Translations under genes and position numbers: made by a program
In this document: positions 42,805-55,560 of the stretch, one piece after another
Numbering within the stretch: position 1 is the stretch's first letter
Layout of the letters: every line of letters begins with the position of its first letter
The notes under the pieces: model-generated
Databases searched by the model: none
The model's input: the letters and a program-made list of their open reading frames with translations, nothing else
What the model was told of the DNA's origin: nothing
Assembly (NCBI GenBank): GCA_033557465.1
Contig: CM066051.1
Span: 104,137,026 to 104,201,025, forward strand
Direction: 5' to 3'
Source: Ichthyophis bannanicus
Taxonomy: Eukaryota; Chordata; Amphibia; Gymnophiona; Ichthyophiidae
Length of the DNA stretch: 64,000 nt

Positions 42805-43727
42805 TCTCTATGGCTTCTGGGCTACTGTCATTCAGGGCACTTGCTTAGTTGAACTTGGGCTCCGAGTGTGGCTGTGGGTTACCTTTGGTGGAACTGCCTG
42901 AGATACAGGGGGATCTGCGCTATCCCCATCTGTGTTTGGACAGGTTGAGCCCCCCTCTCCCCCCCACCCCCGAAGTCAAGAGTCCTTCGCAAAGTCACCA
43001 GTGTGACAGCTGTGGGTGCCCCGGGCCTCTCAAAATTGAGCCCATGGCTCTGGGCCTACTGGCAGGGCAGCCACAAGTACCTGGAGGCCATGGCTCAACT
43101 GTGAGGGATCCCAAAATTGAGCCCACAGTTCCCCTCGTAGACCACTACTGGTACTCAAAAGCCACAGTTCAGCTGCGGGTTGCGTGGAAATCAAGCCTGC
43201 GGCTCCAGGGCCTATCATGGCTCTCCTGGAAAGGTCTTTGCCAATGCCCCGAGGCTGTTTTTGACCACAGGGAGACAGTAAATCTGACCAGAGGCTCTGT
43301 GTGGCCTACCGTGAGCCCAGAGTTTACCGCAAGGCATAGGGAGAGAGGTAGGGGTTTGGCGCTATGGGCCTCTGCAGCTCATGGCCTCAAGTAGGTCAGA
43401 CCGCAGCCGGTACTGCTTGTTCTGCACCATGCATTTGCCTGCAGCATGAGCCTTGGAGCTGTGCTCCAAACATGAGTCAGATCCTGGGGGGGCCCCTCCT
43501 TCAAGGAGCATGTGTGGGACCCTCCAGCCCACCGGCATGTGAGGACTTTCGGGGAGTGCATCTCCAGGCAGTGCCTGGTTGGCCAATTTCGCAGAACAGT
43601 TGCCATTTTGGCATCCAGCTAATCCATTTGCAGACTCCCACTGCCTTGGAAGCAGGATGGGAGACCCTCTAAGTTTTCTACTGGAGGCAGCAAGTACTGG
43701 AGGAAGCCCTTCAGAGAGCCCTGTTTC
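42805..43727. mobile_element. Unclassified sequence after D2
   Basis: Probably continues the repeat at 39146-39405. A 181-codon frame (42849-43394) includes CDSCGCPG and repeats of AAAATTGAGCCCA(T/C), but no family is recognised. It ends where L2-like coding begins. Confidence 0.3.
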
Positions 43728-45187
43728 TCTACAGGAGTTTTGGTGATTTATGCATCACACTCAACCTACCGTACAAGCAAAGTCCAATTGAAGACACTCA
43801 AATACACCTAACAGACTATCAATTCAGATACTTCAACAAGCAAGCATTCCTAAACAAAATCCTACTGGAACTATTTACAGAAACAACTCACGTCGACTCA
43901 CTTATAAATAACTGGAACACAGTTATAAACAAAACTGCACAGGCCACCCACAAGCTCTAGGAACCACAAGGAGGCAAGACACTGCCATCTGGTACTCTAA
44001 AGAACTAAAGGGGGGGGGTTATTCCAAGGCATTTATATCCCTGCTTGATCCATGTCCCATAAGCTGGATCAAAGTAGTTCCATTTGAACTAGGTTCATTC
44101 ATAACCAAAATTACACATCTTTCCTTAACACAAGGCCTCATGCCCACCTCCCTCAAAAGTGCCTCTCTGCTCCCTGTCCTTAAAAGCTCAGTTGGACACC
44201 ATGAGCCCCTTGTTCCTGCAGACTCATATCCAGCCTACCATTTCTAGCAAAGATAATAGGCAGTCCAGCACCATTTCCAGCACCACATTCATTTATTTAA
44301 CAATTTTTGATATACCGTTTTTCTACAAGTCAAACAGTTTACATGGAACTGGATAAATACTATGAACATTTTGCAAAACAAAAGGATCTAGAAATATAGC
44401 TAATAAAGGTACATACGTTGAACTAAGTATTGACTCGCATACACTACTGGACCCTCAGCAACACAGCTTCAGACAGCACCATGGAGTCGAGACTCTTCTA
44501 TCTGCACTCCTAGTCAGACATATTAAAAGCACTGATAAGCCAAAGCAAGGCTTCATTTTAATATTTCTGGGCATAATAGCTGCATTTGATTCAGTCTGTC
44601 AATATTCCCTCCAATCATGCCTCCAGACAGTGGGAATATAAAACACAATATTGGATTAGTCAAATCATACCTAACAGGACGCCAACAGCAGGTAAAAAAG
44701 GACCACACAAATCCACCCCATTTGAGCAGCAACAAGGACTCCCACAAGGCTCATCACTATCTTTGCTACTATTCAATTTATATATACAACCAATATGTTC
44801 GCTCATACAAGCTCATAATGTCTATTACCATATCTCTGCAGATGACACCATGCTCTACTTAACCTTCTCCACAACAAAGTATATCTACACCGCATTAGTA
44901 GATTGTTTCAATGAGGTATCACACTGGCTCATGGAAAACAACTTAGCAATTAACTACAAGAAAATAGAAGTCCTCTTTATAACAAGAGAGGCAACTTTCA
45001 CTTCACCAAGAAATATTAAAGCAGGGAGCATAGTCTTGGAAGTAAAATCGGAGCTCCAATATCTTGGAATCACCCTTGGCTGGCGACTATCCATGCAACT
45101 ACATAATAAAACCACCAAACTGGTATATCAAAAGGTAAGTATTCTCCAGACATTGCCCACTTCTTGACACTCAGAATTATTGCACAG
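43728..45187 (+). mobile_element. L2-clade LINE, 5' segment
   Basis: Degenerate RT. AAFDSV near 44580 is the first catalytic block; QQGLPQGSSLSLLLFNLYI and the catalytic SADDTMLYL follow at 44730-44870, in an open frame to 45167. The N-terminal part contains a stop and a G-run of 9 near 44010. A tail fragment is inserted at 44288. The element is cut at 45187 by B2 and resumes at 58604. Confidence 0.8.
44288..44450 (-). mobile_element. L2-like tail or SINE inserted in the L2
   Basis: (ATTT)n-type start, then AACAATTTTTGATATACCG and CAGTTTACATGGAACTGG, like 17581 and 26105. It separates two L2 coding blocks. Confidence 0.55.
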
Positions 45188-46981
45188 TTCCTTATCGTCT
45201 CTCCAGTCCAGTCCCGGAATCTCTGGGGATATAGGTTCCTCCAGCAGCTTGGAGACTGAACAATGACATTCTTTGATGTCACCTGTACAAGTACCCGAGG
45301 GACCGCCTCCTTGCTCCAGTTTTGTTCAGTCTCCAAGCAGCTGGAGGTTGATGATCCTAGAGATTCTGGGCTCACTGGAGGGACAATTAAGCAGTATTTT
45401 CTTTTTTTCAATTGACTAGCAGGGGCTTAGAATTTCAGAGCTGTGCCCTCCCTCTCTCCTTTTTTATATTCTTTCTGCCTGCTCAAAGCCGCGTTTATTT
45501 GTTTATTTTGATGGCTCAGTTCACTTGTCAAAGAATTTCATCTCCCAAACCTACCTACTTAGGTGAGGAGCAAAAAGGAAGGCAGGATCGTCACAGCTGA
45601 GTGCTGTTTCGGAGAGCCGCACAGCTGATCGTGCTGCCAGAGCGGATGTAATTTTCTCTTCAACTTCTGTACGCTCCGACGCTTCCGATTTCTCCCCATA
45701 GCTGAGTGTTGTTTCGGAGAGCCGCATAGCTCATCCTGCTACAGGCGCGGATGTAATTTTCCTTTGACTGCTGTGCTATCCACTGCTTCCGGTTTCTCCC
45801 CCGACACTGAAGCTACTTAGCGTGGGGTGAACCGGTGGTCCTGATGTGATTCGGGGCTTTTTCTCCTCACTGCAGCACTAAGGTTGTAATTCTTTGCTGC
45901 GCAGTTGTTAGGAGATGGCAGTTGGTTTCGGTGCAGGCTGCGCTGTTCAGCGCGTGCAGGATAAAATGGTAAACTGAGTTTCCTTATCATCCCTCCAGTC
46001 TAGTCCCGGGAACTCTAGGGTTGTCAACCTCTTCCAGCAGCTTGGAGACTGATAGGTGTCATTCTTTGATGACACTGGTATAAGGACACAGGCACCGGCT
46101 CCTCCTACTCCAGTTCTATCAGTCTCCAAGCAGCTGGAGGATGTGAGCCAGAGTTTTCTGGCTCACTGGAGGAGCAATTAAGGACTTTAGTGTTAGTTAA
46201 TTGGGGTTTGAAATCTCAAATTGGCATTATTTCTTTTATTTCCAAATTCTTTTTCTTTCTTTTCTTGAGCATAGCTTATGGGGCTATACCGCTTTAAATT
46301 TTGACGACGGAGGGTCCTCTCTTCCCTTCTTCCTCCCTCTTAGCGGTGTGACAGGGGCAGGAAGATTTCAGAGCCGGAGTAAGTCCGGGTAGGCTCAGAT
46401 TCTTAGTACCTGTCTCCTCCAGCGCGACGCAGAGGTTTTGCCTGCAGGCATTTTGGGGGAGTCGGCAGACGAGCACGGCTGTGAGATTGGTCTTGAGCTC
46501 TTACAGGATCAGTGCCTGGAATCTGAGTTCGGCCACAATAAGTTGGGCAGCTTCGGGGCTCTTGAGGCTGTTTTTTGCACTCCTTTCACTGAGGTAAGCG
46601 TTTGATTTCCCTCTCTCTGGCATGTCTGAAGGGTGCAGCGACCGGGGGTGATTTTAGCTGAGAGGCCCGTGTGAGAACCATTTTCCCGCCGCTGGCTGTT
46701 TTCGGCGGGAAAAGCAGTAGCGCGGCTGGGGGAAACAATTTTAAGTTCCTGACTCAGGAAGCTTCGTTTAGCAAAATTTCCTTCACTATTCAGGTCGGGT
46801 GACCTCCTGCTTTCTTTTTTCATCTGTAAAAAACAAAAACAAAAAAAAAACGGCCCGGAGTCGGCAATGCAGGTCAGCTAGGAATCCCTGTCAATTTTGT
46901 CTCTGGCTACAGAAAGTCTCTTGAGCAGGTGGTTAAAGGCAATTCGCGCTTGTTCTCCCCATAGCAGCGCAGGGTGCTAGA

Positions 46982-48464
46982 ATGCCGGCCAAAACCTTAT
47001 GTTTGATCTGTGGGATTAAAAGGTCTACTGTGTCTGAAGCGGGCATCTGTAAAAGCTGCAGCAATGGAGCAGCAGCGGTCCGATGCATCAGAAGACCAGG
47101 AGGTAGTAGTGCAGAGGCCACTGTCTCCTCTGCTTGATCCCGTGGAACCTGTACCTGGCCCTTCCTCGGCTCCGGATGTGCCTCGTCCTCAGGCCCCCTT
47201 TGCTACTGATTTAGCTTCCATTTTTTCCCCCGATTTCGTAGCTCTTATTCAAAGAGCATTTGTTAGGGCTCCTAAAGATCTTTCCGCCTCGTCCTTGGCG
47301 CCTGTGCCAGCAGACTTAGGGCACAAACGACCTGGCTCTCCTCTCTCCATGTCTCCGTCGGTCCTCGGGCCAAAGAGAGCCCGGGTGGAGCCGGATAAGC
47401 GGAGTCAGTCAGAGTTTTCGGAGGATTTGCGTACCGAGGAGGAGGAGCATGATCCTGAGATGGACGAGGAGCTGGAAGAGGGAGAAATCATTGAACAGGA
47501 GGATCAGGCTAGAGTGGTGCGTATTTTTAGACGGGAAGAGTTACCCGCTCTAATTTCAGAGACGTTGAAAGCACTAAATGTGCCGGTGGCTGAGCCGGTT
47601 GAAGAGGCTACTTTGGAAGATCCACTCTTGCAAGCTTTTAGGAAGACGCAAAAGGCCTTCCCCATACATAGAGTCATTAAAGAGATGATACAAAGTGAGT
47701 GGGATATGCCGGAGTCCGCTCTTAGAGGTTCTCGGGTAATGTCTCGCCTTTATCCGTTGGTAGAGCTAGATAAGGAGCTGTTCAAATCTCCTAAAGTGGA
47801 TGCCGCGGTCTCGGCAGTGACTAAGAAGACGACCATTCCGGTCGAAGGTGCTGCGGCTCTTAAGGACACTCAGGACAGGAAGCTGGAGGCCTTGTTGAGG
47901 CAGGTTTTTGAGGTTAATGCTCTTTCCATTCAAGCTTCCATCTGTGGGGCTTGGGTGGCCAGGGCCTGTCTCCGCTGGGCTCAGAGGCTTCAGGGTGAGC
48001 AGGCTGGAGACTCTGTTGGTGAGGCAGCTCGTATCGAGTCCGGAGCGGCCTATCTAGCGGACGTTCATTATGATCTCATTAGGGGGCTATCGAACAGTAT
48101 GGCTTCGGCAGTGGCCGCCAGGCGGTATCTCTGGCTACGCAATTGGGCAGCGGATGCTTCTTCCAAAGCCCGCTTAAGTAAGCTTCCCTTTAAGGGACGG
48201 CTACTGTTTGGAGAGGATTTGGAGAAGATAGTTAAAGATCTGGGAGAGTCCAAGGGTGGACGGCTGCCGGAAGACAAACAGAAGCCAGGGAAATTTTCTC
48301 CGATGCAGAGATTTCCAATGAGGGATTTTCGGCGTTTTCGCTTCCCTAGGTTCCCACAGGGCCAGAGAGGGCGTTTTGCCTTTAGAAACCAGAGTTTTCG
48401 GGGATTCCGTGGTGCCAACAGAGGTTTTGCGGCTGCCACCTCGGGGGCCAAGAAGCCACAATGA
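46982..48464 (+). pseudogene. DIRS gag-like ORF1 (B3)
   Basis: ATG at 46982 begins the Cys cluster (CLICGIKRS...CKSC). One frameshift near 47060 moves the rest into the frame that is open to 48464. The acidic EEGEIIEQEDQ stretch, FRREELPALI, VTKKTTIPVEG and an Arg/Phe-rich tail are all present. Otherwise complete at about 490 residues. Confidence 0.82.
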
Positions 48465-50364
48465 AGTCAGGGGGACCCAGGTGGCCGTAGCAGTGGGCGG
48501 TCATCTTCAGGATTTTTACGCTGCCTGGGTCGGGATTACCTCAGACCAGTGGGTGCTGGAGGTGATTCGAGAGGGATATGCTTTAGAATTTCAAAGACCG
48601 GTGACCGAAGCCTTCGTTCAGTCCCCTTGCAAGTCGCTGCACAAGCGAGTGGCAGTCAAACAGACCTTACAAAGGTTACTGGATCTCAAGGCGGTCGAAC
48701 AGGTGCCTCCGGATCAATGCGGTTCAGGTCGATACTCCATTTATTTTGTGGTCCCAAAGAAAGAGGGGGCTTATCGGCCAATTTTGGATCTCAAAAAGGT
48801 CAACAGGTGTCTCAGAGTTTCTCATTTTCATATGGAGACGCTACAGTCCGTCATCATGGCGGTTCGAAGAGGGGAGTTTTTGACCTCCCTGGATTTATCC
48901 GAGGCATATCTCCACATTCCGATTCGCCCAGAACATCAGAAATTCCTCAGATTTGCGGTTCCCATGGGACATTTTTAGTTTCGGGCGCTACCCTTCGGGC
49001 TAGCTACGGCGCCAAGGACCTTTACCAAGGTGATGGTAGTCGTGGTAGCGGAATTGAGGAAGAACGGTGTTCTCGTGCACCCCTATCTGGACGACTGGTT
49101 GATTCGAGCAAAATCCAGAGTGGAAAGCGAGGAGGCTACTGCCAAGGTGGTCACTTGTCTGCAGAAGCTCGGTTGGGTGGTAAATGTGGCCAAAAGCAGT
49201 CTGGTTCCTTCTCAAGAGATCGAGTATCTCGGGGCACGTTTCGATACCGCGGTAGGCATGGTTTTTCTGCCCCCGCGTCGAGTGCTGGCCTTGCAAAGGT
49301 TGGTTCGCCGGTTTCTCCAACGGCCGAGACCAACAGCGTGGCATTACTTGCAAGTTCTCGGAATGATGGCGGCAACGATCGACTTGGTGCCCTGGGCGAG
49401 AGCGCACATGCGGCCTTTACAGAGAGCGTTACTCAGACGGTGGTCTCATCAAAACGATCCGCTTTCCAAGAGACTTCTCTGTCCAGACTCGGTTCGGGAG
49501 GCATTGCAGTGGTGGTTGCTTCCGGAGTCTCTGGGGAGAGGCATACCCTTGGACATGCCGGCCTGGATTCCACTGACTACGGATGCAAGTCTCCTAGGTT
49601 GGGGAGCACATTGTCAGGGACAGTTTGCGCAAGGGATTTGGAAGCTTCAGGAAAAGACGTGGTCAATCAACAGGTTGGAACTTCGTGCGGTGGTCTTGGC
49701 GTTGCAGGAGTTTCAGCGGTTTCTGCAGGGTGCAGCGATCAGAGTGTTTTCGGACAATGCGACCGCCGTAGCCTATATCAACCGGCAGGGCGGCACCAGC
49801 AGTGTTCCGTTAGAGGCCGAGGCGGATCAGTTATTTCACTGGGTCGAGCAAAACCTTCAGGCTCTGTCAGCGGCTCATGTCGCCAGGGTAGACAATGTAG
49901 TGGCCGATTTTTTGAGTCGGGTGAGAGTAGATCCGGGAGAGTGGACACTTCATCCGGAGGTGTTTGACGCGATTGTTTGTCGCTGGGGGACGCCCGTCAT
50001 GGACCTCATGGCGACATTCAATTTGGCAAAAGTAGAACGCTTTTTCAGCAGGCGCAGGGAGCGGATGTCCGAGGGCCTGGATGCGTTAGTCCAGGAGTGG
50101 CCCTCAGGTCGGCTCCTGTATGTCTTTCCTCCGTGGGTGTTAATAGGCCGAGCGGTGCGGCGCATCAAGCGCCACAGAGGATGCGTGATTCTGATCGAGC
50201 CGGAATGGCCAAGAAGGCCGTGGTACGCGGATCTCAAGCGGTTGATCGTGGGGAAGCCATGGCGGCTACCGCCCAGACCATATCTCTTACAGCAGGGTCC
50301 GCTGTGGATGCCACAGGTAGCTCGGTTCTCGCTTACGGCATGGCTCTTGAAAGGGCGAGGTTGA
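48376..50364 (+). pseudogene. DIRS pol: RT, RNase H, MT-like (B3), one stop
   Basis: One frame from 48376 to 50364 except for a TAG at 48976-48978 where other copies have CAG (Gln). RT motifs LRPILDL-type YRPILDLKKVN, SLDLSEAYLHIP, YLDDWLIRAKS; RNase H TTDASLL, RLELRA, SDNATA, ADFLSR; then DLMATF and FPPWVLI. It lies in the +1 frame relative to gag, overlapping it by 89 bases. Confidence 0.87.
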
Positions 50365-51375
50365 GAGCTAGAGGTTATTCGTCAGATGTGATTACGACGT
50401 TGTTGAGGGCGCGCAGATCTACTTCCTTAGCGTATGTTCGCGTGTGGTGCATTTTTGAGGCTTGGTGTATGGAGCGTGGGTGTGAGGCTTTATGGGCTTC
50501 TATTCCACAGGTTTTAGCGTTCTTACAGGATGGTTTCCAAAGAGGGTTGGCGGCAGCCTCCTTAAAGGTGCAGTTGGCAGTGCTTTCCTGTTATAGGGGG
50601 AAGGTCAGGGGTCAAGGGCTCTGCACCCATAAGCGGTGGGTGTTTTGAGGCCTCCGGGCCGGCTCTTAGTGCCGACCTGGGATCTGCAGTTGGTGTTGAC
50701 AGCGTTGAGTTTGCCTCCGTTTGAGCCTTTGGCTAAGGCATCTCTAAAGGATCTTACCCTGAAGGTAGTGTTTTTAGTGGCCATTGCTTCAGCGAGGCGG
50801 ATTTCAGAACTACAGGCGTTATCTTGCAGAACACTGTTTCTAACTTTTCATGAGTCCAAGGTAGTGTTACGTCCCGTGCCATCTTTTTTACCGAAGGTCC
50901 TATCTCTGTTTCACGTAAATCAGGTAGTGTCTCTGCCAGTGTTCCGTAAGTCCTTGGAGGGTCTTGCAGCGCCTCAATTGCATCTTTTGGATATCCGTCG
51001 GGCCTTGAAACGCTATCTCAGGAGGACTGCGGCGTTCAGGAAGTCGGATAGATATTTGTGTTGTTCGGCGGCCCTCGCAAGGGGGAAGCTGCATCCAAAG
51101 CGTCAGTTGCTAGGTGGATTAAGGGAGCAATTGAGTCAGCTTATCTTCTAAAAGGCAGGCCGGTACCTGATGGCCTGAGAGCGCACTCTACTAGGGCGCA
51201 AGCGGCGTCCTGGGCGGAGTCTGGTTTTGTGCCAGTGGCCGAGATTTGTAAGGCGGCGACATGGTCTTCTTTGAATTCTTTTGTGAAGCATTATCGTCTG
51301 GATATTCAGGCGGGTAGGGATACCTGTTTTGGGTCAGCGGTGCTTCAGGCTGGGCTAGCAGGTCCCGCCCGTTGA
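50340..51375 (+). pseudogene. DIRS tyrosine recombinase (B3), broken
   Basis: ATG at 50340 overlaps the pol stop by 25 bases as in A1. A small deletion near 50630 and a frameshift near 51045 break it. SARRISEL, AHSTRAQAAS and HYRL remain; it ends GPAR before 51375. Confidence 0.82.
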
Positions 51376-51397
51376 CTTCTTTTTACTGCTCTGTTAC

Positions 51398-51500
51398 GTC
51401 CCTAGAGTTCCCGTGACTAGACTGGAGGGATGATAAGGAAGTTTAAATTAGACTTACCTGCTAATTGTAGTTCCTGAAGGAACTCCAGTCTAGTCCCGGA
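51398..51500 (+). repeat. ICR of DIRS B3
   Basis: Reverse complement of the B3 ends, joined near 51440 (AAGGAAGTTTAAATT). It includes the B3-specific TTTAAA that also marks its right end. Confidence 0.9.
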
Positions 51501-52178
51501 TCCCATCCCGAGTTTTTGCTAGGTGGTGGAGCCTGAAGCACAGCTTTACCGATGAGAGTATACGCAGCGCTGGGGTGCTTTGGGCTCGGGGCGGATTCTT
51601 CGGGGTCTTAAAAGTTTTGCGAAGCTCCGAGCTCTGTTATTCTTCCTGGGACGGAAGCCAGACCCTTCCGAATCAACTTAAATATCGTTGAGGAATTATG
51701 TTCTGTTAATGTTATTATATTAGGGTTACATTACTCTTTAGTAATTGTGCATTTAGTGGGCACTGGGTGTTAGGAAGTGTTCTAACTTAATTGTTGCTCT
51801 GGTGAGTCTGCTTTGTCAATAGGTTACTGGAGTAGGAGGAGCCGGTGCCTGTGTCCTTATACCAGTGTCATCAAAGAATGACACCTATCAGTCTCCAAGC
51901 TGCTGGAAGAGGTTGACAACCCTAGAGTTCCCGGGACTAGACTGGAGTTCCTTCAGGAACTACAATTAGCAGGTAAGTCTAATTTAAACTTTCTTTCAAA
52001 AAAGAAATCTCATTTTTTGATGTTTCTTTTTAAAGGTTATAGCTTTATTTTTATTTATTCTCTCCTTTTTTTCTGCTGTTAGCTGAGATTGTTCAGGTAA
52101 AAAAAAAACAAAAAACATTATTTTTATTGTTATTGTAAAATTGAATTGGGAGTGTCTTTTTAGAGATTTGGTGATATA

Positions 52179-53663
52179 ATGCCTTCTAAGCCGCAATGTT
52201 TGGTTTGTGGCTCTAGGAAAGGACCTTTATCTGATTTGGGGGTTTGTAAATCCTGCGTTCAGGAGGCTCCTGATATGGAACACATTTTGGAATCCACTGC
52301 AGAGGGTTCTAAACTTGCTTCCTTATCTTTATTGGATATTAATTCGCCTCCGCAGCTCTTGCCAGAGCCTATGGCAGGGCCTTCTACCCTTCCTGATGTG
52401 CCGCAAGTACCATCAATATTTTCTTCAGGTTTGACGGCGTTGTTTTCAAAAGATTTTGTATCTCTGCTGCAGCAGACTTTTGGAAAAGGTCCTCTACCCT
52501 CTGCAGGAGGGGATCTCGGAAAAAAACGACCGGGTACTCCTCTGGAGGTTGCTGAGGGAGCTGTCCCTGTTAAGAAGGTTAAGGCAGGGAAGGACTCACA
52601 GGAGCCTTCCATAGCCTCTGAAGAGATTCGCTCGGATCTTATGGATCAAGATTTGGAAGTTGATGAGGAATTAAGAGAGCTCACGGATCAGGAGGACCAG
52701 GCGAGAGTGGTTCGTGTTTTCCGGAGAGCTGAGTTGCCTGCATTGATTATGGAAACTCTTAAAGCACTTAATATGCCGGTTGCTGGGCCAGATGAAGACT
52801 CTACTTTGGAGGATCCTTTGTTACAAGCTTTTAGAAAAACACAAAGGGCTTTTCCGTTACACAGAGTTGTAAGGGAGATGATTCAACAGGAATGGGATAT
52901 ACCTGAGGCTGGACTAAAGGGGTCCAGGGTCATGGCTCGTTTATATCCTTTATTGGATAAGGATCGGGAGTTGTTTAAGTCTCCCAAAGTAGATGCAGCG
53001 GTATTGGCTGTTACCAAAAAGACTACAATTCCGGTGGAAGGTGGTGCCGCTCTTAAGGATAGCCATGATAGAAAGTTGGATACATTGTTAAAACAGGTGT
53101 TTGATCTCAATGCTTTATCTATTCAGGCTTCAATTTGTGGAGCTTGGGTAGCCAGAGCTTGTCTTCGTTGATCTCAGCGTGTATACGGAGATAATGGAGA
53201 AGACTCTGCGACGGAAGAGTCCCGGTTGGAGACTGGGGCAGCTTATTTAGCTGATATTCATTATGACCTTAATAGGGGTTTGTCTGAGAGTATGGTTTCA
53301 GTTGTTGCAGCTAGAAGATATTTATGGTTGCGTAACTGGGCGGCAGATGCTTCTTCTAAAGCAAGGCTCACTAAGCTTCCTTTCAGGGGTAAGCTACTTT
53401 TTGGCGAGGACTTAGATAAATTGGTAAAAGACTTAGGGGAGTCTAAAGGTGGCAGGCTGCCAGAGGACAGACAGAAGCTAGGACGTCCAATTCAGGGCTC
53501 TAGAGGTCAATTCAAAGACTTTCGTCATTTTCGTTCCACACGTTTTGGACAATTTCAGAGAGGATGTCAATATTTTAGAAGTCAGGGTTTTCGGGGTTTT
53601 CGAGGAGCAAATAGGGGATTTGCAACTTCCTCTTCTTCTTCAAACCCTAGAAAATCACAATGA
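52179..53663 (+). pseudogene. DIRS gag-like ORF1 (B2), one stop
   Basis: ATG at 52179 starts the Cys cluster (CLVCGSRKG...CKSC). One frame runs to 53663 apart from a TGA at 53169-53171 where others have TGG (Trp). It keeps FRRAELPALI, VTKKTTIPVEG and an Arg/Gly/Phe-rich tail. Base composition is more AT-rich than in B3. Confidence 0.83.
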
Positions 53664-55560
53664 TGTAAGGAGGATCCAGGCGGATTTTATTCCCGTGGGA
53701 GGTCAGCTATGGGAGTTTTATCCAGCCTGGATTTAGATCACATCCAATCGCTGGGTGTTGGAGATCATTCGGGAAGGATATGCTGTGGAGCTACAGCGCC
53801 CGGTGGTCGATTTGTTCTTTCAATCTCTTTGCAAGGCACGCGTCAAGTGTACGGCAGTTCACGAAACCTTGCAAAGGCTGTTGAATCTCAAAGCTGTTGT
53901 TCCGGTGCCGCTGGGTCAACGCGGTTCTGGTCGATACTCCATTTATTTTGTGGTTCCAAAGAGAGAAGGGTCCTTTCGTCCAATTTTGGATTTTCAAAGG
54001 GTAAATCGCTGCCTTCGGGTAACTCATTTTCGCATGGAAACACTGAGGTCTGTAATAATGGCAGTAAGGAAAGGGTAGTTTCTTACATCTCTGGATTTGA
54101 CAGAGGCGTATCTTCACATTCCCATTCGTCTGGAGCATCAAAACTTTTTGAGATTTGCAGCTCCAATGGGTCATTTCCAGTTTCAAGCATTGCCGTTCAG
54201 TTTAGCAACAGCTCCGCAAACATTTACCAAAGTAATGGTGGTCGTTGCGGCAGCATTGAGAAAAGAAGGGATTCTAGTTCACCCATATTTGGACGATTGG
54301 TTGATTCGGGCAAAGTCCGAAGAAGAAAGCAAATTGGCAACAGTCAGAGTAGTGGAATTTTTACAGAGTCTTGGTTGGGTTGTCAATATGACAAAGAGCA
54401 AGTTGGTTCCGTCACAGAATCTGGAACACCTGGGAGCTCGTTTCGACACGAGAATAGGAAGTGTATTTCTTCCTCAGTCGCGAGCGCTAGCATTGAGAAA
54501 TCTGGTGTGGAGTTTCTTGAACAGAAAAAATCCCACTGCATGGCATTATTTGCAGTTGCTCGAAACCATGGCAGCAACGTTAGACTTAGTCCCATGTGCA
54601 AGAACTCAAATGAGACAGTTACAGAGAGCATTACTAAGGACGTGTTCACATCAGAAAGATCCTCTCTCAAGGAGGTTACCCTGCCTTCTGGAGACCTGTC
54701 GAGCTCTACAATGGTGGATACAACCGGGGATTCTAGAGGTGGGAATGCAGCTAGAATCGCCTGTTTGGATTCCCGTCACAAAGGATGCTAGTCTTGTGGG
54801 CTGGGGAGCTCACTTCGAAGGAAAGTTCGTTCAAGGTCAATGGACCAATCAGGAGAAAGTTTGGTCAATCAACAGATTGGAATTGAGGGCAATAACATAA
54901 GCTCTACAAGCGTTTCATTGTTATCTTCAGGGGAAGGCAGTTCGTGTTCTATCAGACAACGCGACTGCAGTTGCTTACATCAACCGTCATGGGTGCACAA
55001 GCAGTGTCTCTCTGGAGGCCAAAGACGAGCAGCTGTTCGTTTGGGCCGAGAGGAATTTGAAAGCTTTGTCTGCAGCTCATGTAGCAGGAGTGGACAATGT
55101 GGTGGCCGATTTTTTTTTTAAGTCAGGTAAGAGTGGATCCAGGAGAGTGGGTTCTGCATCCGCAGGTATTCCAACTGATAATAAATCGTTGGGGAGTTCC
55201 AATAATGGATCTCATGGCAACCTTCGAGTCGGCAAAAGTCAATCGGTTTTTCAGTCGGAGACAGGAGAGAATGTCAGAGGGTCTAGACGCTCTCATTCAA
55301 AGGTGGCCAGAGGGTCAACTACTTTACGTCTTCCCTCTGTAGGTTTTGATAGGGCGTGTTCTTCAAAGAATAGAACAGCACAAAGGACTAGTAATATTGA
55401 TAGCGCCGGATTGGCCAAGACTATGGTACACGGATCTCATAAGGTAGACCGACAATGGCTATTACCGATGAGAGAAGATCTGTTGCGTCAGGGTCCACTA
55501 TGCATACCACAGGTGGCTTGATTCTCGCTTACGGCTTGGCTCTTGAAAGGGCAAGGTTAA
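53664..55560 (+). pseudogene. DIRS pol (B2), broken
   Basis: RT and RNase H are recognisable: FRPILDFQRVNR, LDLTEAYLHIP, YLDDWLIRAKS, TKDASL, RLELRA, SDNATA. Stops: TAG 54076-54078 and TAA 54898-54900. A T-run near 55110 has slipped and shifts the frame just before the DxLSR motif; another shift lies near 55345. Confidence 0.82.

Larger units (their letters stand above)
45980..51992 (+). mobile_element. DIRS element B3, nested in B2
   Basis: Left end TTCCTTATCATCCCTCCAG, right end CTAATTTAAACTT. Inverted repeats are about 45990-46170 and 51795-51945, with the ICR at 51398-51500. Best-preserved family B copy: gag has one frameshift and pol one nonsense codon. It is younger than B2 by position. 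Donor-like GTAAGT at 51973, left AG at 45997-45998. Confidence 0.93.

Noticed and set aside
42849..43394. 181-codon frame as a host protein
   Set aside because: No recognised domain, no splice pattern, and the region looks like interrupted repeat DNA.
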